DNA of 64,000 nt from Bradyrhizobium septentrionale (GCF_011516645.4 NZ_CP088285.1:2994501-3058500), one strand, 5' to 3'. Positions 47,181 through 56,691 are shown, counted from the first letter of the stretch. The notes: generated by a model from the sequence alone, not told the origin. Made by a program: numbers and translations.

Positions 47181-48091
47181 TGCAGGATTTCGACCTTCGA
47201 GACCTCGATGCCTTCGTGGCGGTGGCGCGCACGCGCAACTTCCGGCGCGCTGCGCTCGAGCAGCGCGTCTCGGTTTCGAGCCTCAGCCAGCGCCTGCGCG
47301 ACATGGAGGAGCGGCTCGGCGTCCGCCTGATGAACCGCACCACGCGGAGCGTCGCGCTGACCGAAGCCGGCGAGCTGCTGCTTGCCCGCGTCGCGCCGGC
47401 GATGGTCAATGTCGCCGACGCGATCACAGAGGTGCGCGGCCTGCGCGCCGAGCCGTCGGGGCGGCTGCGCATCAACGCGCCGCCGCCCGCGGTCGATCTG
47501 GTGCTGGCGCCGATGATTGCGCCCTTCCTCGCCAGATATCCGCAAATCGATCTCGATATCGTCGCCGAGAGTGCGTTCGTCGACATCGTCGCGCAGGGCT
47601 TTGATGCCGGCGTGCGCTATGGCGAGCATCTGGCGCAGGACATGGTGGCGGTCCCGCTCGGTGCGCAACAGCGCTACGCGGTCGTGGCCTCCAGCGACTA
47701 TGTCGCGAAGCATGGCCGGCCGATGCATCCGAAAGATCTGCTGAAGCACGCCTGCATCCGCACCCGCTTCGGCAGCGGCGCGATCTTCGATTGGGAGTTC
47801 GAGAAGAACGGCCGCGTGGTCAAGGTCTCGCCGCCGGCCAGGCTGATCGCGACCTATCTCGGCCTCGCGCTACGCGCAGTTCATGACGGCGTCGGTTACT
47901 GGGCGACGTTCGAGGGCTATGTCCACTACGGCGTCAAATCCGGCGCGCTGGTCAGCGTGCTCGACGACTGGTGCCCGCCGTTTGACGGACCGTTTCTTTA
48001 TTATCCGAGCCGACGCCAGCCGCCGCCGGCGCTCGCCGCGTTCGTGTCGTTCGTCGCCGACTGGCGCAAGCAGGCGCGGCGGAAGAAATAG
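47180..48091 (+). CDS. LysR-family transcriptional regulator
   Basis: This 303-residue regulator starts MQDFDLRDLDAFVAVARTRNFRRAAL, a typical LysR helix-turn-helix, with SSLSQRLRDMEERLGVRL as the recognition region. The effector domain starts near residue 92 (GRLRINAP) and looks like the DmlR/AaeR-type group. There is no ribosome-binding site before the ATG, which is preceded directly by a palindrome; the mRNA may be leaderless. It is divergent from an aldo/keto reductase. Confidence 0.9.
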   Translation: MQDFDLRDLDAFVAVARTRNFRRAALEQRVSVSSLSQRLRDMEERLGVRLMNRTTRSVALTEAGELLLARVAPAMVNVADAITEVRGLRAEPSGRLRINAPPPAVDLVLAPMIAPFLARYPQIDLDIVAESAFVDIVAQGFDAGVRYGEHLAQDMVAVPLGAQQRYAVVASSDYVAKHGRPMHPKDLLKHACIRTRFGSGAIFDWEFEKNGRVVKVSPPARLIATYLGLALRAVHDGVGYWATFEGYVHYGVKSGALVSVLDDWCPPFDGPFLYYPSRRQPPPALAAFVSFVADWRKQARRKK

Positions 48092-48107
48092 GACGGGCCC
48101 TCACCAC

Positions 48108-48250
48108 ATCGTCGTCCCGGCCTAGTGCGCAATTGCGCACGGGAGCCGGGACCCATAACCGCAGCGGAAGTTGGGAGCGGGACTCGTCGTTCCAGCACTG
48201 TGAAACAATGACTATCGGTGGTTATAGGTCCCGGCCTGCGCCGGGACGAC
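48108..48250. repeat. Palindromic intergenic repeat (family F)
   Basis: The outer arms GTCCCGG/CCGGGAC (48114-48120 and 48146-48152) enclose the perfect palindrome GTGCGCAATTGCGCAC (48125-48140). A second hairpin, GTCCCGGC/GCCGGGAC, is at 48228-48247. It precedes repeat family A copy 2 in the same gap. Confidence 0.6.
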
Positions 48251-48363
48251 AGCGAGTGTTGGTTTCAAGTTGCCTGGTCGAGCGCTGGCCGCACCGGCTA
48301 CTTTGCATGGGGTTGTTTTCGATATTTTGGCAGCTCGCCCCTCGTCCGGGCTACGGATTCTCT

Positions 48364-48495
48364 CTTCTCCTTCCCCCTGAAAGGGGAAAGGTCGGGATGG
48401 GGGTCAGCCGCAGGCGACGCTGCAAGCCGAGAGAGCAGATTCCCACCCGCTTTGCTCTGGCGAGCAAAGCGACCTCCCCTTTTCAAGGGGAGGTT
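48364..48495. repeat. Dispersed repeat family A, copy 2
   Basis: This is the same element as 12321-12461, with the same ends and the GCTTTGCTC/GAGCAAAGC core. It lies in the gap between convergent LysR and dehydrogenase genes, in the same orientation as the other copies. Confidence 0.85.
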
Positions 48496-48542
48496 GGAGC
48501 TGCGTGGCTTGGATGGAGCGCGGCGTAGTCCCGGTTACGAAA

Positions 48543-49547
48543 TCACAGCATGCTCGGCAGCACGCGATCCGGCGGCTTGTGGGCGTCGAGGAAGGTTCGG
48601 ATGTTGATGATCACCTTCTCGCCCATCTCGACGCGGCCTTCGATGGTGGCCGAGCCCATGTGCGGCAGCAGCGTCACCTTGCCGGCCCGGGCGAGCCGCA
48701 CCAGCTTCGGATTCACCGCGGGTTCGTGCTCATAGACGTCAAGGCCCGCGCCGCCGACATCGCCGGCTTCGATCAGCTTGATCAGCGTGTCCTCGTCGAT
48801 CACTTCGCCGCGCGCGGTGTTGACGATGTAGGCCTCTTTCCGGATCAGCTTGAGCCGCCGCGCCGAGAGCAGATGGAAGGTGGCCGGCGTGTGCGGGCAG
48901 TTCACCGAGATGATGTCCATCCGCGCCAGCATCTGGTCGAGGCTTTCCCAATAGGTTGCCCCGAGCTCTTCGGCGATCATGGGCGCCACCGGGCGGCGGT
49001 TGTGATAGTGGATCTGCAGGCCGAACGCGCGGGCGCGGCGCGCCACCGCCTGGCCGATGCGGCCCATGCCGATGATGCCGAGCCTCTTGCCGCCGATGCG
49101 GTGGCCGAGCATCCAGGTCGGCGACCAGCCGGCCCAATGCTGCTTGCCTTCGGTCAGGATCGAGGCGCCCTCGATCAGGCGCCGCGGCACCGCAAGGATC
49201 AGCGCCATGGTCATGTCGGCGGTGTCCTCGGTCAGCACCTTCGGAGTGTTGGTCACCGTGATACCGCGCGCATGCGCCGCCGTGACGTCGATATTGTCGA
49301 CGCCGTTGCCGAAATTGGCGATCAGCTTCAGCTTGCAGTCGGGCTGATTGATCACGTCCTCGCGGATCATGTCGGTCACGGTCGGCACCAGCACGTCGGC
49401 GGTCCTTGCCGCCTCGGCGATCTGTTCCGGCGTCATCGGCGTGTCGTCGAGATTCAATCTGGCGTCGAACAGCTCGCGCATCCGGGTCTCGATCGAGTCC
49501 GGCAGCTTGCGGGTGACGACGACGAGAGGCTTTTTCTTCACCGACAT
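48543..49547 (-). CDS. D-isomer-specific 2-hydroxyacid dehydrogenase (glyoxylate reductase-like)
   Basis: This 334-residue NAD(P)-dependent dehydrogenase has the dinucleotide fold GIIGMGRIGQAVARRARAF. Catalytic residues are the Arg in NTARGEVIDED, the Glu in DVYEHEP and the His in LLPHMGSAT. The gap between N- and C-terminal substrate domains is normal. The closest remembered relatives are glyoxylate/hydroxypyruvate reductases, but the substrate is not fixed by sequence. It is convergent with the upstream LysR gene. Confidence 0.88.
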   Translation of the reverse strand: MSVKKKPLVVVTRKLPDSIETRMRELFDARLNLDDTPMTPEQIAEAARTADVLVPTVTDMIREDVINQPDCKLKLIANFGNGVDNIDVTAAHARGITVTNTPKVLTEDTADMTMALILAVPRRLIEGASILTEGKQHWAGWSPTWMLGHRIGGKRLGIIGMGRIGQAVARRARAFGLQIHYHNRRPVAPMIAEELGATYWESLDQMLARMDIISVNCPHTPATFHLLSARRLKLIRKEAYIVNTARGEVIDEDTLIKLIEAGDVGGAGLDVYEHEPAVNPKLVRLARAGKVTLLPHMGSATIEGRVEMGEKVIINIRTFLDAHKPPDRVLPSML

Positions 49548-49881
49548 GTCCTGCTTTCATGAGGCGCGCGGCTTGTCAAAAAACAAACCGTTGAGGCCTC
49601 ATTAACCCGGTTGTTCGACACTGCTGATAGCCGCGCTGTCCCGGCGTTTCCTTCGCGTTTCCTAGGGTTCCCCGTTACTTACCCCGGCTTTCGTCAGGGG
49701 AAATTCGGGTGTTCTGGCTCTTAAGGCCTTCCGTTCTCTCTAGCAGAAGGCCGGGCCAAGACAAGAACCCCTCGGACGTGGGGTGCGGGAGCGAACGGCG
49801 CAGGGGGCCCGGGTTTTTGGGCGTTTGTATCGGTTGCAACTCGCCGAATGCGGGTTGGGCATCTCGGCAGGAGACGAGTTG

Positions 49882-50412
49882 ATGGTGGCGTTCTGGCGTT
49901 TCGGTTCGTTGGTGGCGCTGGTCGGCAGCATCCTGAGTGCGTCGGTCATGCCCGGACATTCCGCCAAGGATACCAACCCGACCACCAGCGGATTGCCGAT
50001 CCCGCGCTATGTCAGCCTGAAATCCGATCATGTGAACGTCAGGGCCGGCCCGACCAAGGACAATGACGTCGCCTGGGTCTACACGCGGTCGGGACTGCCG
50101 GTCGAAATCACCGCCGAGTTCGAGAACTGGCGCCGGGTCCGCGATTCCGAGGGCGCCGAAGGCTGGGTGTACCACTCCCTGCTGTCCGGCCGCCGCACCG
50201 CTGTCGTCACGATGAAGAAGAAGGACGATTTGGCCTCGCTGTACGATCGCCCCGACGCCACCAGTGCGATTGCGGCCCGCCTGCAGGCCGGCGTCGTCGC
50301 GCAGGTCAGGAAATGCGCCAACAACTGGTGCCGGGTCACCGGCAACGGGTTCGACGGCTGGATCGAGCAGCAGCGCCTCTGGGGCGTCTATGCCGATGAG
50401 AAGGTGGACTGA
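49882..50412 (+). CDS. Secreted SH3-domain protein
   Basis: This 176-residue protein has an N-terminal hydrophobic leader (FGSLVALVGSILSASVMPGHSA) and two bacterial SH3-like segments. The first is YVSLKSDHVNVRAGPTKDNDVAW, then WRRVRDSEGAEGWVYHSLL; the second covers ASLYDRPDATSAIAARLQAG and WCRVTGNGFDGWI. The ATG at 49882 has AGGAG nine bases upstream. SH3b proteins of this layout often bind the cell wall. Its function is unknown, and it converges with irr. Confidence 0.8.
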   Translation: MVAFWRFGSLVALVGSILSASVMPGHSAKDTNPTTSGLPIPRYVSLKSDHVNVRAGPTKDNDVAWVYTRSGLPVEITAEFENWRRVRDSEGAEGWVYHSLLSGRRTAVVTMKKKDDLASLYDRPDATSAIAARLQAGVVAQVRKCANNWCRVTGNGFDGWIEQQRLWGVYADEKVD

Positions 50413-50522
50413 CGCAAAAATATGCGTCATCGCCGGGCTTAGCCGTCCAAAGGACGGCGTCGCTTCCGCTCGCCTATGACCCGGCGATCCATCAAAAGAA
50501 GGATTTTAGCTGAGAACGATGG

Positions 50523-50567
50523 ATGCGCGGGTCAAGCCCGCGCATGACGAGCGCTGGGATCAGCGCT
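50523..50567. repeat. TCAAG-loop hairpin and irr 3' hairpin
   Basis: ATGCGCGGG-TCAAG-CCCGCGCAT (50523-50545) is a perfect 9-bp stem. AGCGCTG/CAGCGCT (50550-50567) overlaps the irr stop codon. The first is a member of family C; the second could end irr transcription. Confidence 0.6.
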
Positions 50568-51051
50568 TCTTGCGCAGGCGCACGACCATGTCGACGCGGG
50601 AAATCTCGAAGCCTTCCGGCACGTCCGGCATCTTGGTGAGCATCAGATTCGGGTCGGGAATGTCGACCAGCTCGTGATTGTGCTCGAGATAGAAGTGGTG
50701 GTGCGTCGACACGTTGGTGTCAAAATAGGTCTTGGTGCCGTCGACGCTGACCTGGCGCAGCAGGCCGGCATCGGTGAGCTGGTTGAGCGTGTTGTAGACG
50801 GTCGCCAGCGACACCGGAACCTTGGCCAGCGTGGCTTCCTCGTACAGCATTTCAGCGGTCAGGTGGCGGGCACCCTTGCCGAACAGCAGCCAGCCCAGCG
50901 CCATGCGCTGCCGCGTCGGCCGGAGACCGGCAGACTGCAGCATCTCGTTGACGTCATGCCACGGGCAGCCGGTCAGGGCAGGGTGATGCCCAGCGCCCCG
51001 CGCGGCCGGGAGCACGGCGTCATCGTTCACAGCCGGTACTTCTTCGTTCAT
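50560..51051 (-). CDS. irr: Iron response regulator Irr (Fur family)
   Basis: Irr is the heme-sensing Fur-family regulator of Rhizobiales that controls iron and heme genes and is degraded when heme binds. In the 163-residue protein the heme regulatory motif GCPWHD places Cys29-Pro30 exactly as in B. japonicum, and the second heme site is His117-119 in STHHHFYLEH. The winged helix includes LRPTRQRMAL and SLATVYNTLNQL. The start at 51051 begins MNEEVPAV. It is divergent from fabA across 330 bases. Confidence 0.97.
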   Translation of the reverse strand: MNEEVPAVNDDAVLPAARGAGHHPALTGCPWHDVNEMLQSAGLRPTRQRMALGWLLFGKGARHLTAEMLYEEATLAKVPVSLATVYNTLNQLTDAGLLRQVSVDGTKTYFDTNVSTHHHFYLEHNHELVDIPDPNLMLTKMPDVPEGFEISRVDMVVRLRKKR

Positions 51052-51093
51052 ATCCACTCTATGCACCCAACTCAGGCAATATTCCTCATAAAT

Positions 51094-51124
51094 ATAAAAA
51101 GGATGGCTATCAGATGCAAGTTTT
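51094..51124 (-). promoter_or_regulatory. Candidate irr promoter
   Basis: In irr sense the region reads TTGCAT, 18 bases, then ATATTT, about 40 bases before the irr start. TTGCGAAAAACTTGCATC just upstream contains TGCATC-like hexamers resembling the direct-repeat Fur site I recall from the B. japonicum irr promoter. The rest of the 330-base gap to fabA holds no visible gene. Confidence 0.35.
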
Positions 51125-51381
51125 TCGCAACTAGAACGAGTCCAAGCTGCGGTAGAAACCGAAGGAGAAGCGGTAATTTATCATCGGAATGCCGCTTTGC
51201 CGCCCAGTTAGCCCTATGTTAGAGAGCGCGCGGACCACATATGCGCTTTCGGCAGAGATAACAGGCCGGAAGCGTGCCCAGGTAGCGCCAAGATACGGGA
51301 CAGGATATTTCCGGTTCCCGTCGGTAGATCAAGGTCCGGCCAGGCAAAAGCGCTTCATCGGGACATGAGAGGTGGAAGAGG

Positions 51382-51903
51382 ATGCTGGATCGGCGCGGCG
51401 GTTACGAATACGAGGATTTGCTGGCTTGCGGGCGGGGCGAGCTTTTCGGTCCCGGCAACGCCCAGTTGCCGCTGCCGCCGATGCTGATGTTCGACCGCAT
51501 CAGCGACATCTCGCAAACCGGCGGCGAGTACGGCAAGGGGTTGGTGCGCGCCGAGCTCGAAGTGAAGCCGGATCTCTGGTTCTTCGGTTGCCATTTTAAG
51601 AACGATCCGGTGATGCCGGGCTGCCTCGGTCTCGATGCCATGTGGCAAATGGTCGGCTTTTACCTCGGCTGGATCGGTGGCGAAGGTCGTGGCCGCGCGC
51701 TCGGCCTCGGCGAGCTGAAGTTCTCCGGACAGGTGCTGCCGCAAGCGCGCAAGGTTGTGTACAACATCGACATCAAGCGCGTGATGCGGTCAAAGCTCGT
51801 GCTTGGAATTGCCGACGGGTGGCTTTCCATGGACGACGAGATTATCTATCGCGCCAAGGACTTGAAGGTCGGGTTGTTCAAGCAGGGCACGGCGCTATCT
51901 TGA
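51382..51903 (+). CDS. fabA: 3-hydroxydecanoyl-ACP dehydratase/isomerase
   Basis: FabA dehydrates 3-hydroxydecanoyl-ACP and isomerises it to cis-3-decenoyl-ACP, the branch point to unsaturated fatty acids. The catalytic His71 is in [14 protein letters not shown] and Asp85 in [10 protein letters not shown]. Length (173) is normal. The ATG has GGTGGAAGAGG upstream. It begins a fabA-fabB-fabV run on the plus strand and is divergent from irr. Confidence 0.96.
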   Translation: MLDRRGGYEYEDLLACGRGELFGPGNAQLPLPPMLMFDRISDISQTGGEYGKGLVRAELEVKPDLWFFGCHFKNDPVMPGCLGLDAMWQMVGFYLGWIGGEGRGRALGLGELKFSGQVLPQARKVVYNIDIKRVMRSKLVLGIADGWLSMDDEIIYRAKDLKVGLFKQGTALS

Positions 51904-51946
51904 GCAGGATCATCATGCGGCAACATAAAGGCAGGGCGAGGCGAAC

Positions 51947-53170
51947 ATGAGGCGGGTTGTCATCACGGGGATGGGGATTGTCTCATCCATCGGTAACAAC
52001 ACCCAGGAAGTGCTTGCGAGCCTCTACGAGGCAAAGTCGGGCATTTCGCGAGCGGAGAAGGCCGCGGAGCTCGGCTTCCGTTCGCAGGTGCACGGTGCGC
52101 CGACACTTAATCCCGCCGAGGTGATCGATCGCCGCGCAATGCGATTCCTTGCCGAAGGTGCGGCCTGGAATCACGTTGCGATGGAACAGGCGATCCGCGA
52201 CGCCGGCCTCGAGGAGAACGAAGTCTCCAACATCCGCACCGGCATCATCATGGGATCCGGTGGGCCGTCGACGCGCACGCTGGTGGAAGCCGCCGATATC
52301 GCGCGCGCCAAGGGCCCGAAGCGCGTTGGTCCGTTTGCGGTGCCGAAGGGCATGTCCTCGACCGCGTCGGCGACGCTCGCGACCTGGTTCAAGATCAAGG
52401 GCGTGAACTACTCGATCTCCTCGGCCTGCGCGACGTCGAACCATTGCATCGGCAACGCCTATGAGACGATCCAGATCGGCAAGCAGGACATCATCTTTGC
52501 CGGCGGCTGCGAGGAACTCGACTGGACGCTGTCGGTGCTGTTCGACGCCATGGGCGCGATGTCCTCGAAATACAACGACACGCCGGCCACCGCGTCGCGT
52601 CCCTACGACATCAGCCGCGACGGTTTCGTGATCGCCGGCGGCGCCGGCGTCGTGGTGCTGGAAGAGCTCGAGCGCGCCAAGGCGCGCGGCGCGCGGATCT
52701 ACGGTGAGGTCGTCGGCTACGGCGCGACCTCGGACGGTTACGACATGGTGGCGCCGTCGGGCGAGGGCGCCGAGCGCTGCATGCGCATGGCGATGTCGAC
52801 GGTGGACACGCCGGTCGATTACATCAATCCGCACGCCACCTCGACGCCGGCCGGCGATCCGCCGGAGATCGAGGCGATCCGCAAGGTGTTCGGCAGCGGC
52901 GACAAGTGCCCGCCGATCTCGGCGACCAAGGCGCTGACCGGGCACTCGCTCGGTGCCACCGGCGTGCAGGAGGCGATCTATTCGCTGCTGATGCTGAACA
53001 ACGGCTTCATCTGCGAAAGCGCCCACATCACCGAGCTCGATCCGGTGTTTGCCGACATGCCGATCGTGCGCAAGCGCATCGACAACGCCAAGCTCACGAC
53101 CGTGCTGTCGAATTCGTTCGGCTTCGGCGGCACCAACGCCACGCTGGTGTTCAGGCGGCTTGATGCGTGA
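51947..53170 (+). CDS. fabB: 3-oxoacyl-ACP synthase I
   Basis: FabB elongates the cis-3-decenoyl product of FabA. The 407-residue thiolase-fold enzyme has catalytic Cys161 in SSACATSNH, the two His in [11 protein letters not shown] and ALTGHSLGA, and Lys in SATKALTGH. It is 43 bases downstream of fabA, so they are co-transcribed. The nearly full set of motifs and pairing with fabA make FabB more likely than FabF. Confidence 0.96.
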   Translation: MRRVVITGMGIVSSIGNNTQEVLASLYEAKSGISRAEKAAELGFRSQVHGAPTLNPAEVIDRRAMRFLAEGAAWNHVAMEQAIRDAGLEENEVSNIRTGIIMGSGGPSTRTLVEAADIARAKGPKRVGPFAVPKGMSSTASATLATWFKIKGVNYSISSACATSNHCIGNAYETIQIGKQDIIFAGGCEELDWTLSVLFDAMGAMSSKYNDTPATASRPYDISRDGFVIAGGAGVVVLEELERAKARGARIYGEVVGYGATSDGYDMVAPSGEGAERCMRMAMSTVDTPVDYINPHATSTPAGDPPEIEAIRKVFGSGDKCPPISATKALTGHSLGATGVQEAIYSLLMLNNGFICESAHITELDPVFADMPIVRKRIDNAKLTTVLSNSFGFGGTNATLVFRRLDA

Positions 53171-53236
53171 TTTCGCCTCCCCTTGCTTGCCGAGGGAGCG
53201 AATGGGGACATTGCAACGATTCGGAATGGGGTGGGA

Positions 53237-54409
53237 ATGATTATCGAACCGCGCGTGCGAGGCTTCATCTGCACGACGGCACATCCCGTCGGCTGCGCCA
53301 CCAATGTTCGCGAGCAGATCGCCTATGTTCTCCGCCAGGGCCCGGTCGCGGACTGCCCCAAGCGCGTCGCCGTGCTCGGCTGTTCGACCGGCTATGGCCT
53401 CGCCAGCCGCATCGTTGCGACCTTCGCCGGCGGTGCAGACACCATCGGCGTGTCGCTGGAGCGAGAGCCTTCGGAGAAGAGAACCGCCAGCGCCGGCTGG
53501 TACAACAACCGCGCCTTCGAGATCGAGGCCGAGAAGATCGGACGGTCTCCGCTCACGCTGGAGGGCGATGCCTTCTCCGACGAGCTGAAGCAGAACTTCA
53601 TCGATCGCGTGCGTGAGAAGTTCGGTCAGCTCGACCTGCTGGTCTACAGCATGGCGGCTCCCGCCAGGACCGATCCCGACACCGGCAAGACCTATCGCTC
53701 GGTCATCAAGCCGCTCGGCGCCCCCGTCGAGATCAAGACGCTCGACACCGAGACCGGCGAGGTCTTCCAGACCACGCTTGAGCCGGCGACCGAGGATCAA
53801 ACCGCGGCCACGGTTGCGGTGATGGGCGGCGACGACTGGAAGCGCTGGATCGACCAGCTCGCGGATGCCGGCGTGCTGGCGCCGGGCTTCCGCACGCTCA
53901 ACTACACCTATATCGGCAGCGAACTGACCTGGCCGATCTACTGGAACGGCACGCTCGGCCGCGCCAAGGTCGACCTCGACCGCAAGGCGGAAGCGATCCG
54001 GGGCCGGCTCGGTCCGGACGCGGCCCGCGTCGTCGCGCTGAAGGCCGTGGTCACCCAGGCGAGCTCGGCTATCCCGGTGGTGCCGCTCTATGGCACGGTG
54101 CTGTTCAAGGTCATGAAGCAGCTCGGGCTCCATGAAGGCTGCATCGAGCAGATCGACCGCCTGTTCCGCACGCGCCTCGGCAAGAGCGTGGAGCTTGATA
54201 ACGAACAGCGCATCAGGGTCGACGACTGGGAGCTTTCGCCCGAGGTGCAGACCGAGGTGTCGCGGCGCTGGCCGCTGCTCACCACCGCGACGCTCGGCGA
54301 ACTGGCCGATCTCGGTGAATACAAGAGCCAGTTCCTCCGCCTGTTCGGCTTCGGCATCGACGGCGTCGACTACGCGCAGGACGTCGATCCCTGCGTCGTG
54401 CCGGGTTAA
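53237..54409 (+). CDS. fabV: Enoyl-ACP reductase FabV
   Basis: FabV is the NADH-dependent trans-2-enoyl-ACP reductase that completes each elongation round. It is not related in detail to FabI and is naturally tolerant of triclosan. The 390-residue protein has the NAD motif VLGCSTGYGLASRI and the active-site Tyr235-X8-Lys244 pair (YWNGTLGRAK), exactly at the published FabV positions. The N-terminus MIIEPRVRGFICTTAHPVGC is also diagnostic. The ATG at 53237 follows GGGGTGGGA. It is the third gene of the fabA-fabB-fabV run. Confidence 0.95.
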   Translation: MIIEPRVRGFICTTAHPVGCATNVREQIAYVLRQGPVADCPKRVAVLGCSTGYGLASRIVATFAGGADTIGVSLEREPSEKRTASAGWYNNRAFEIEAEKIGRSPLTLEGDAFSDELKQNFIDRVREKFGQLDLLVYSMAAPARTDPDTGKTYRSVIKPLGAPVEIKTLDTETGEVFQTTLEPATEDQTAATVAVMGGDDWKRWIDQLADAGVLAPGFRTLNYTYIGSELTWPIYWNGTLGRAKVDLDRKAEAIRGRLGPDAARVVALKAVVTQASSAIPVVPLYGTVLFKVMKQLGLHEGCIEQIDRLFRTRLGKSVELDNEQRIRVDDWELSPEVQTEVSRRWPLLTTATLGELADLGEYKSQFLRLFGFGIDGVDYAQDVDPCVVPG

Positions 54410-54426
54410 TTGTTCGGGAATCCGCG

Positions 54427-54560
54427 CTTCTCCTTCCCCCTGAAAGGGGGAAGGTCGGGATGGGGGTCAGACGCGGGTGATGCTCTGTATGCGGAGAGAG
54501 CGGATCCCCACCCGCTTTGCTCTGGCGAGCAAAGCGACCTCCCCTTTTCAAGGGGAGGTT
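54427..54560. repeat. Dispersed repeat family A, copy 3
   Basis: This is the same element as 12321-12461 and 48364-48495, in the same orientation, in the gap between the convergent fabV and GST genes. The core GCTTTGCTCTGGCGAGCAAA and ends are almost unchanged. Confidence 0.85.
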
Positions 54561-54596
54561 AAGACACAGCCGGATGGAGCCAACGGGCTACATGCC

Positions 54597-55193
54597 TCAC
54601 CCCGCCGCGATCTTCTCCGCGCGCTGGAATGCGGGCCGCGCCACGCAGCGGTCGATATAGGCGTCGAAGGACGGCCGCGGCGGCACCATCTTGAACACGC
54701 GCACCGCAAAATTCAGCCCCGCGCCGATCGCGATGTCGGCGGCCGAGAATTGATCGCCGAGAATCCACGGTCCCTTTTGTAGCTCGGCGTCGAGCACGTC
54801 GAACACCTGCGCCGCGCTGCCCCACGCCGCGGTGCTGGTCGGCACTTCCAACTTGGTGAAGAGCTGGATCAGCGCCGGCTCGATGCAGCTCGGCGAGAAG
54901 AACAGCCACTGCAGATAGCGTGCGCGCTTCGGATCCGTTGTTGCCGGCGCGAGCTTTGTCTCCGGATAGCGGTCGGCGATATAGGCGCAGATCGCCGCCG
55001 CCTCGGCGAGTTGCGCGTCGCCGTCGGTCAGCGCCGGCACCTTGCCCATCGGGTTGATCTTGAGGAAGTCCGGTGACTTCTGCGCGCCCGTGCTGATATC
55101 GGTCAGCACCCGTTCGTAGGCGAGGCCGGATTCCTCCAGCAGCCAGATGGCGGAGAACGAGCGCGAGCGCGGCGACCAGTACAGCTTGATCAT
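54597..55193 (-). CDS. Glutathione S-transferase
   Basis: This 198-residue protein has the thioredoxin-like N-domain MIKLYWSPRSRSFSAIWLLEESGL, with the catalytic Ser in SPRSRS. The glutathione-binding cis-Pro is in NPMGKVPALTDGDAQLAEAAAICAYIADRY. The C-terminal alpha domain includes GDQFSAADIAIGAGL. The ATG at 55193 has AAAGGG upstream; a longer start is less likely. The substrate is unknown and it stands alone. Confidence 0.88.
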   Translation of the reverse strand: MIKLYWSPRSRSFSAIWLLEESGLAYERVLTDISTGAQKSPDFLKINPMGKVPALTDGDAQLAEAAAICAYIADRYPETKLAPATTDPKRARYLQWLFFSPSCIEPALIQLFTKLEVPTSTAAWGSAAQVFDVLDAELQKGPWILGDQFSAADIAIGAGLNFAVRVFKMVPPRPSFDAYIDRCVARPAFQRAEKIAAG

Positions 55194-55330
55194 GGTGCGA
55201 ACCCTTTCTTCGGCGTGGACGAGCAGCGCACGTTTCATCGCATGTCTGCATCGTCCTGGTAACGGACTATGGCTGCGGAAAACGCGCCTGCCAGTGTGGT
55301 TCGATTCGTTGGCCTGGTCCGCGGGCCGAT

Positions 55331-56158
55331 CTATTCGCCCTTCAGATAGTCCGGCAGCGCCTGGTCCAGCTGTTCCGCAACGAGCCCGCGGGCTTTCTCG
55401 CGCAGCGTCGCGCTGGAGGCCGCGGCCGCGGGAGGGGCGGGAAAGTCCGAATTGTCGAGATGCTTCAGCGGATTTTCTGTCATTCTCATGCCTTCGGAGA
55501 ATCTGTTGCGCATATTCACCAATGTGCGGTCGATCCTCGCGTAGCTCCTGCCGTCGAGCAGCGTCAGCGCAACATTGGCGAACACATGCGAGTGCCTGAG
55601 CATCGAGCCGAGGCCCTGATTGTAGGTGCCGATGCCGTTGAGGTCGAGGTTGGTGTTCTGCGGACGCAGCCTGAATTTGGTCACGACGAGGTAGCGGTCG
55701 CAGTTCGCATTGGACGTGAAGCTTTGAACGATCGCCGGCAGGTCCTCGCTTGGATCCGGCAGCAAATGTGGCTTCGGATGGTAGAGCGGGTCGAACGCGT
55801 TCTTCGGATAGCTGATCCTGCGCACCGCGGGGTCATTGCCGGTTGCCACGCGAACCCGCGCGAACACGAGATCGTCGAGTCCCCAGTCGATCTGAACATC
55901 GGCGCCTTCGTACTCGAAGGGGGTCACGCCGAACTTCTGCACGGCGAATTGATTTCCGAGCACCGAGATCACGCCGAGCCGGCACGGACCGGTCTCCGCG
56001 GCAACGGGCGGCTTAACGGTCGCCTTGGCCTTCGGCGCAGCCTTCTTCGCGGCGGGCTTGATGGGGGCGGGCGGTGCGGGCGATGTCGAAGGGGACTGAG
56101 CCCATCCGGTTGCGGCAAAGCATGATACGAGGAGGGCGACGGCGAGGGTGCGAAACAT
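55331..56158 (-). CDS. Secreted protein of unknown function
   Basis: This 275-residue protein has a clear signal peptide (FRTLAVALLVSCFAATGWAQ). A 35-residue Pro/Ala/Lys-rich linker follows, then a folded domain from about residue 57 with two Cys (59 and 152). I recognise no family. Features that may help others are VQIDWGLDDLVFARVRVATG, LVVTKFRLRPQNTN and a C-terminal helical stretch LREKARGLVAEQLDQALPDYLKG. It is likely periplasmic. A near-complete lack of neighbours leaves its role open. Confidence 0.7.
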   Translation of the reverse strand: MFRTLAVALLVSCFAATGWAQSPSTSPAPPAPIKPAAKKAAPKAKATVKPPVAAETGPCRLGVISVLGNQFAVQKFGVTPFEYEGADVQIDWGLDDLVFARVRVATGNDPAVRRISYPKNAFDPLYHPKPHLLPDPSEDLPAIVQSFTSNANCDRYLVVTKFRLRPQNTNLDLNGIGTYNQGLGSMLRHSHVFANVALTLLDGRSYARIDRTLVNMRNRFSEGMRMTENPLKHLDNSDFPAPPAAAASSATLREKARGLVAEQLDQALPDYLKGE

Positions 56159-56238
56159 AGCGCGATGAGCGGAAGTTGATGTGGCGACCCTGACAAACTA
56201 GAGCGTGTAGCTATTGTCCGCAAGCGAGCGCGGGATTT

Positions 56239-56691
56239 CTATCGCTTCTTCCACCGATAGTGCTTCATCATGAAACCGGTCGCCGGATTGGGCTCCTCCT
56301 TCTCGAACACGAAGCCCTCGCGCTCGTACCAGCGCCAGGCCTTGTCGTTCTCGCGGACGCATTTCAGCCAGATCTCGTCGGGCAATTGCTCACGGGTGAA
56401 GGCGAGCAAATGGCGTCCCAGGCTGCGGCCTTGATGGCCTGGCGCGACCATCAGCTGGTCGAGCAGCAAGGTCGGCAGATGCAGCGCCAGCATCGCGGCG
56501 ATCGTGCCGCGATCGTCGGCGACGAACAGGCTCCAGCCATTGTCGATCTCGCGGCGCAGGCGCGCGCGCAGATCGCTCAACAGGCTATCGCTCCGTGGTG
56601 TGAGCCCGGTCGAGGTCCAGCTCTCCATCCAGATGCGCGCGATCTCGTCATATTCGCCGGGGCGGCCGGGGCGGATCGTCGGCAGCGTCAT
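56239..56691 (-). CDS. GNAT-family N-acetyltransferase
   Basis: This 150-residue acetyltransferase has the acetyl-CoA motif LMVAPGHQGRSLGRHLLAFTRE (about 83-104). The N-terminal IRPGRPGEYDEIARIWMESW and C-terminal NDKAWRWYEREGFVFEKEEP are typical of GNAT proteins. The ATG at 56691 has GGAGGAG six bases upstream; longer in-frame starts run into the neighbouring gene. The substrate is unknown. Confidence 0.87.
   Translation of the reverse strand: MTLPTIRPGRPGEYDEIARIWMESWTSTGLTPRSDSLLSDLRARLRREIDNGWSLFVADDRGTIAAMLALHLPTLLLDQLMVAPGHQGRSLGRHLLAFTREQLPDEIWLKCVRENDKAWRWYEREGFVFEKEEPNPATGFMMKHYRWKKR

Noticed and set aside
51983..54133. Long open frame opposite fabB and fabV
   Set aside because: Both plus-strand genes carry complete catalytic motifs, so the minus frame is a shadow.
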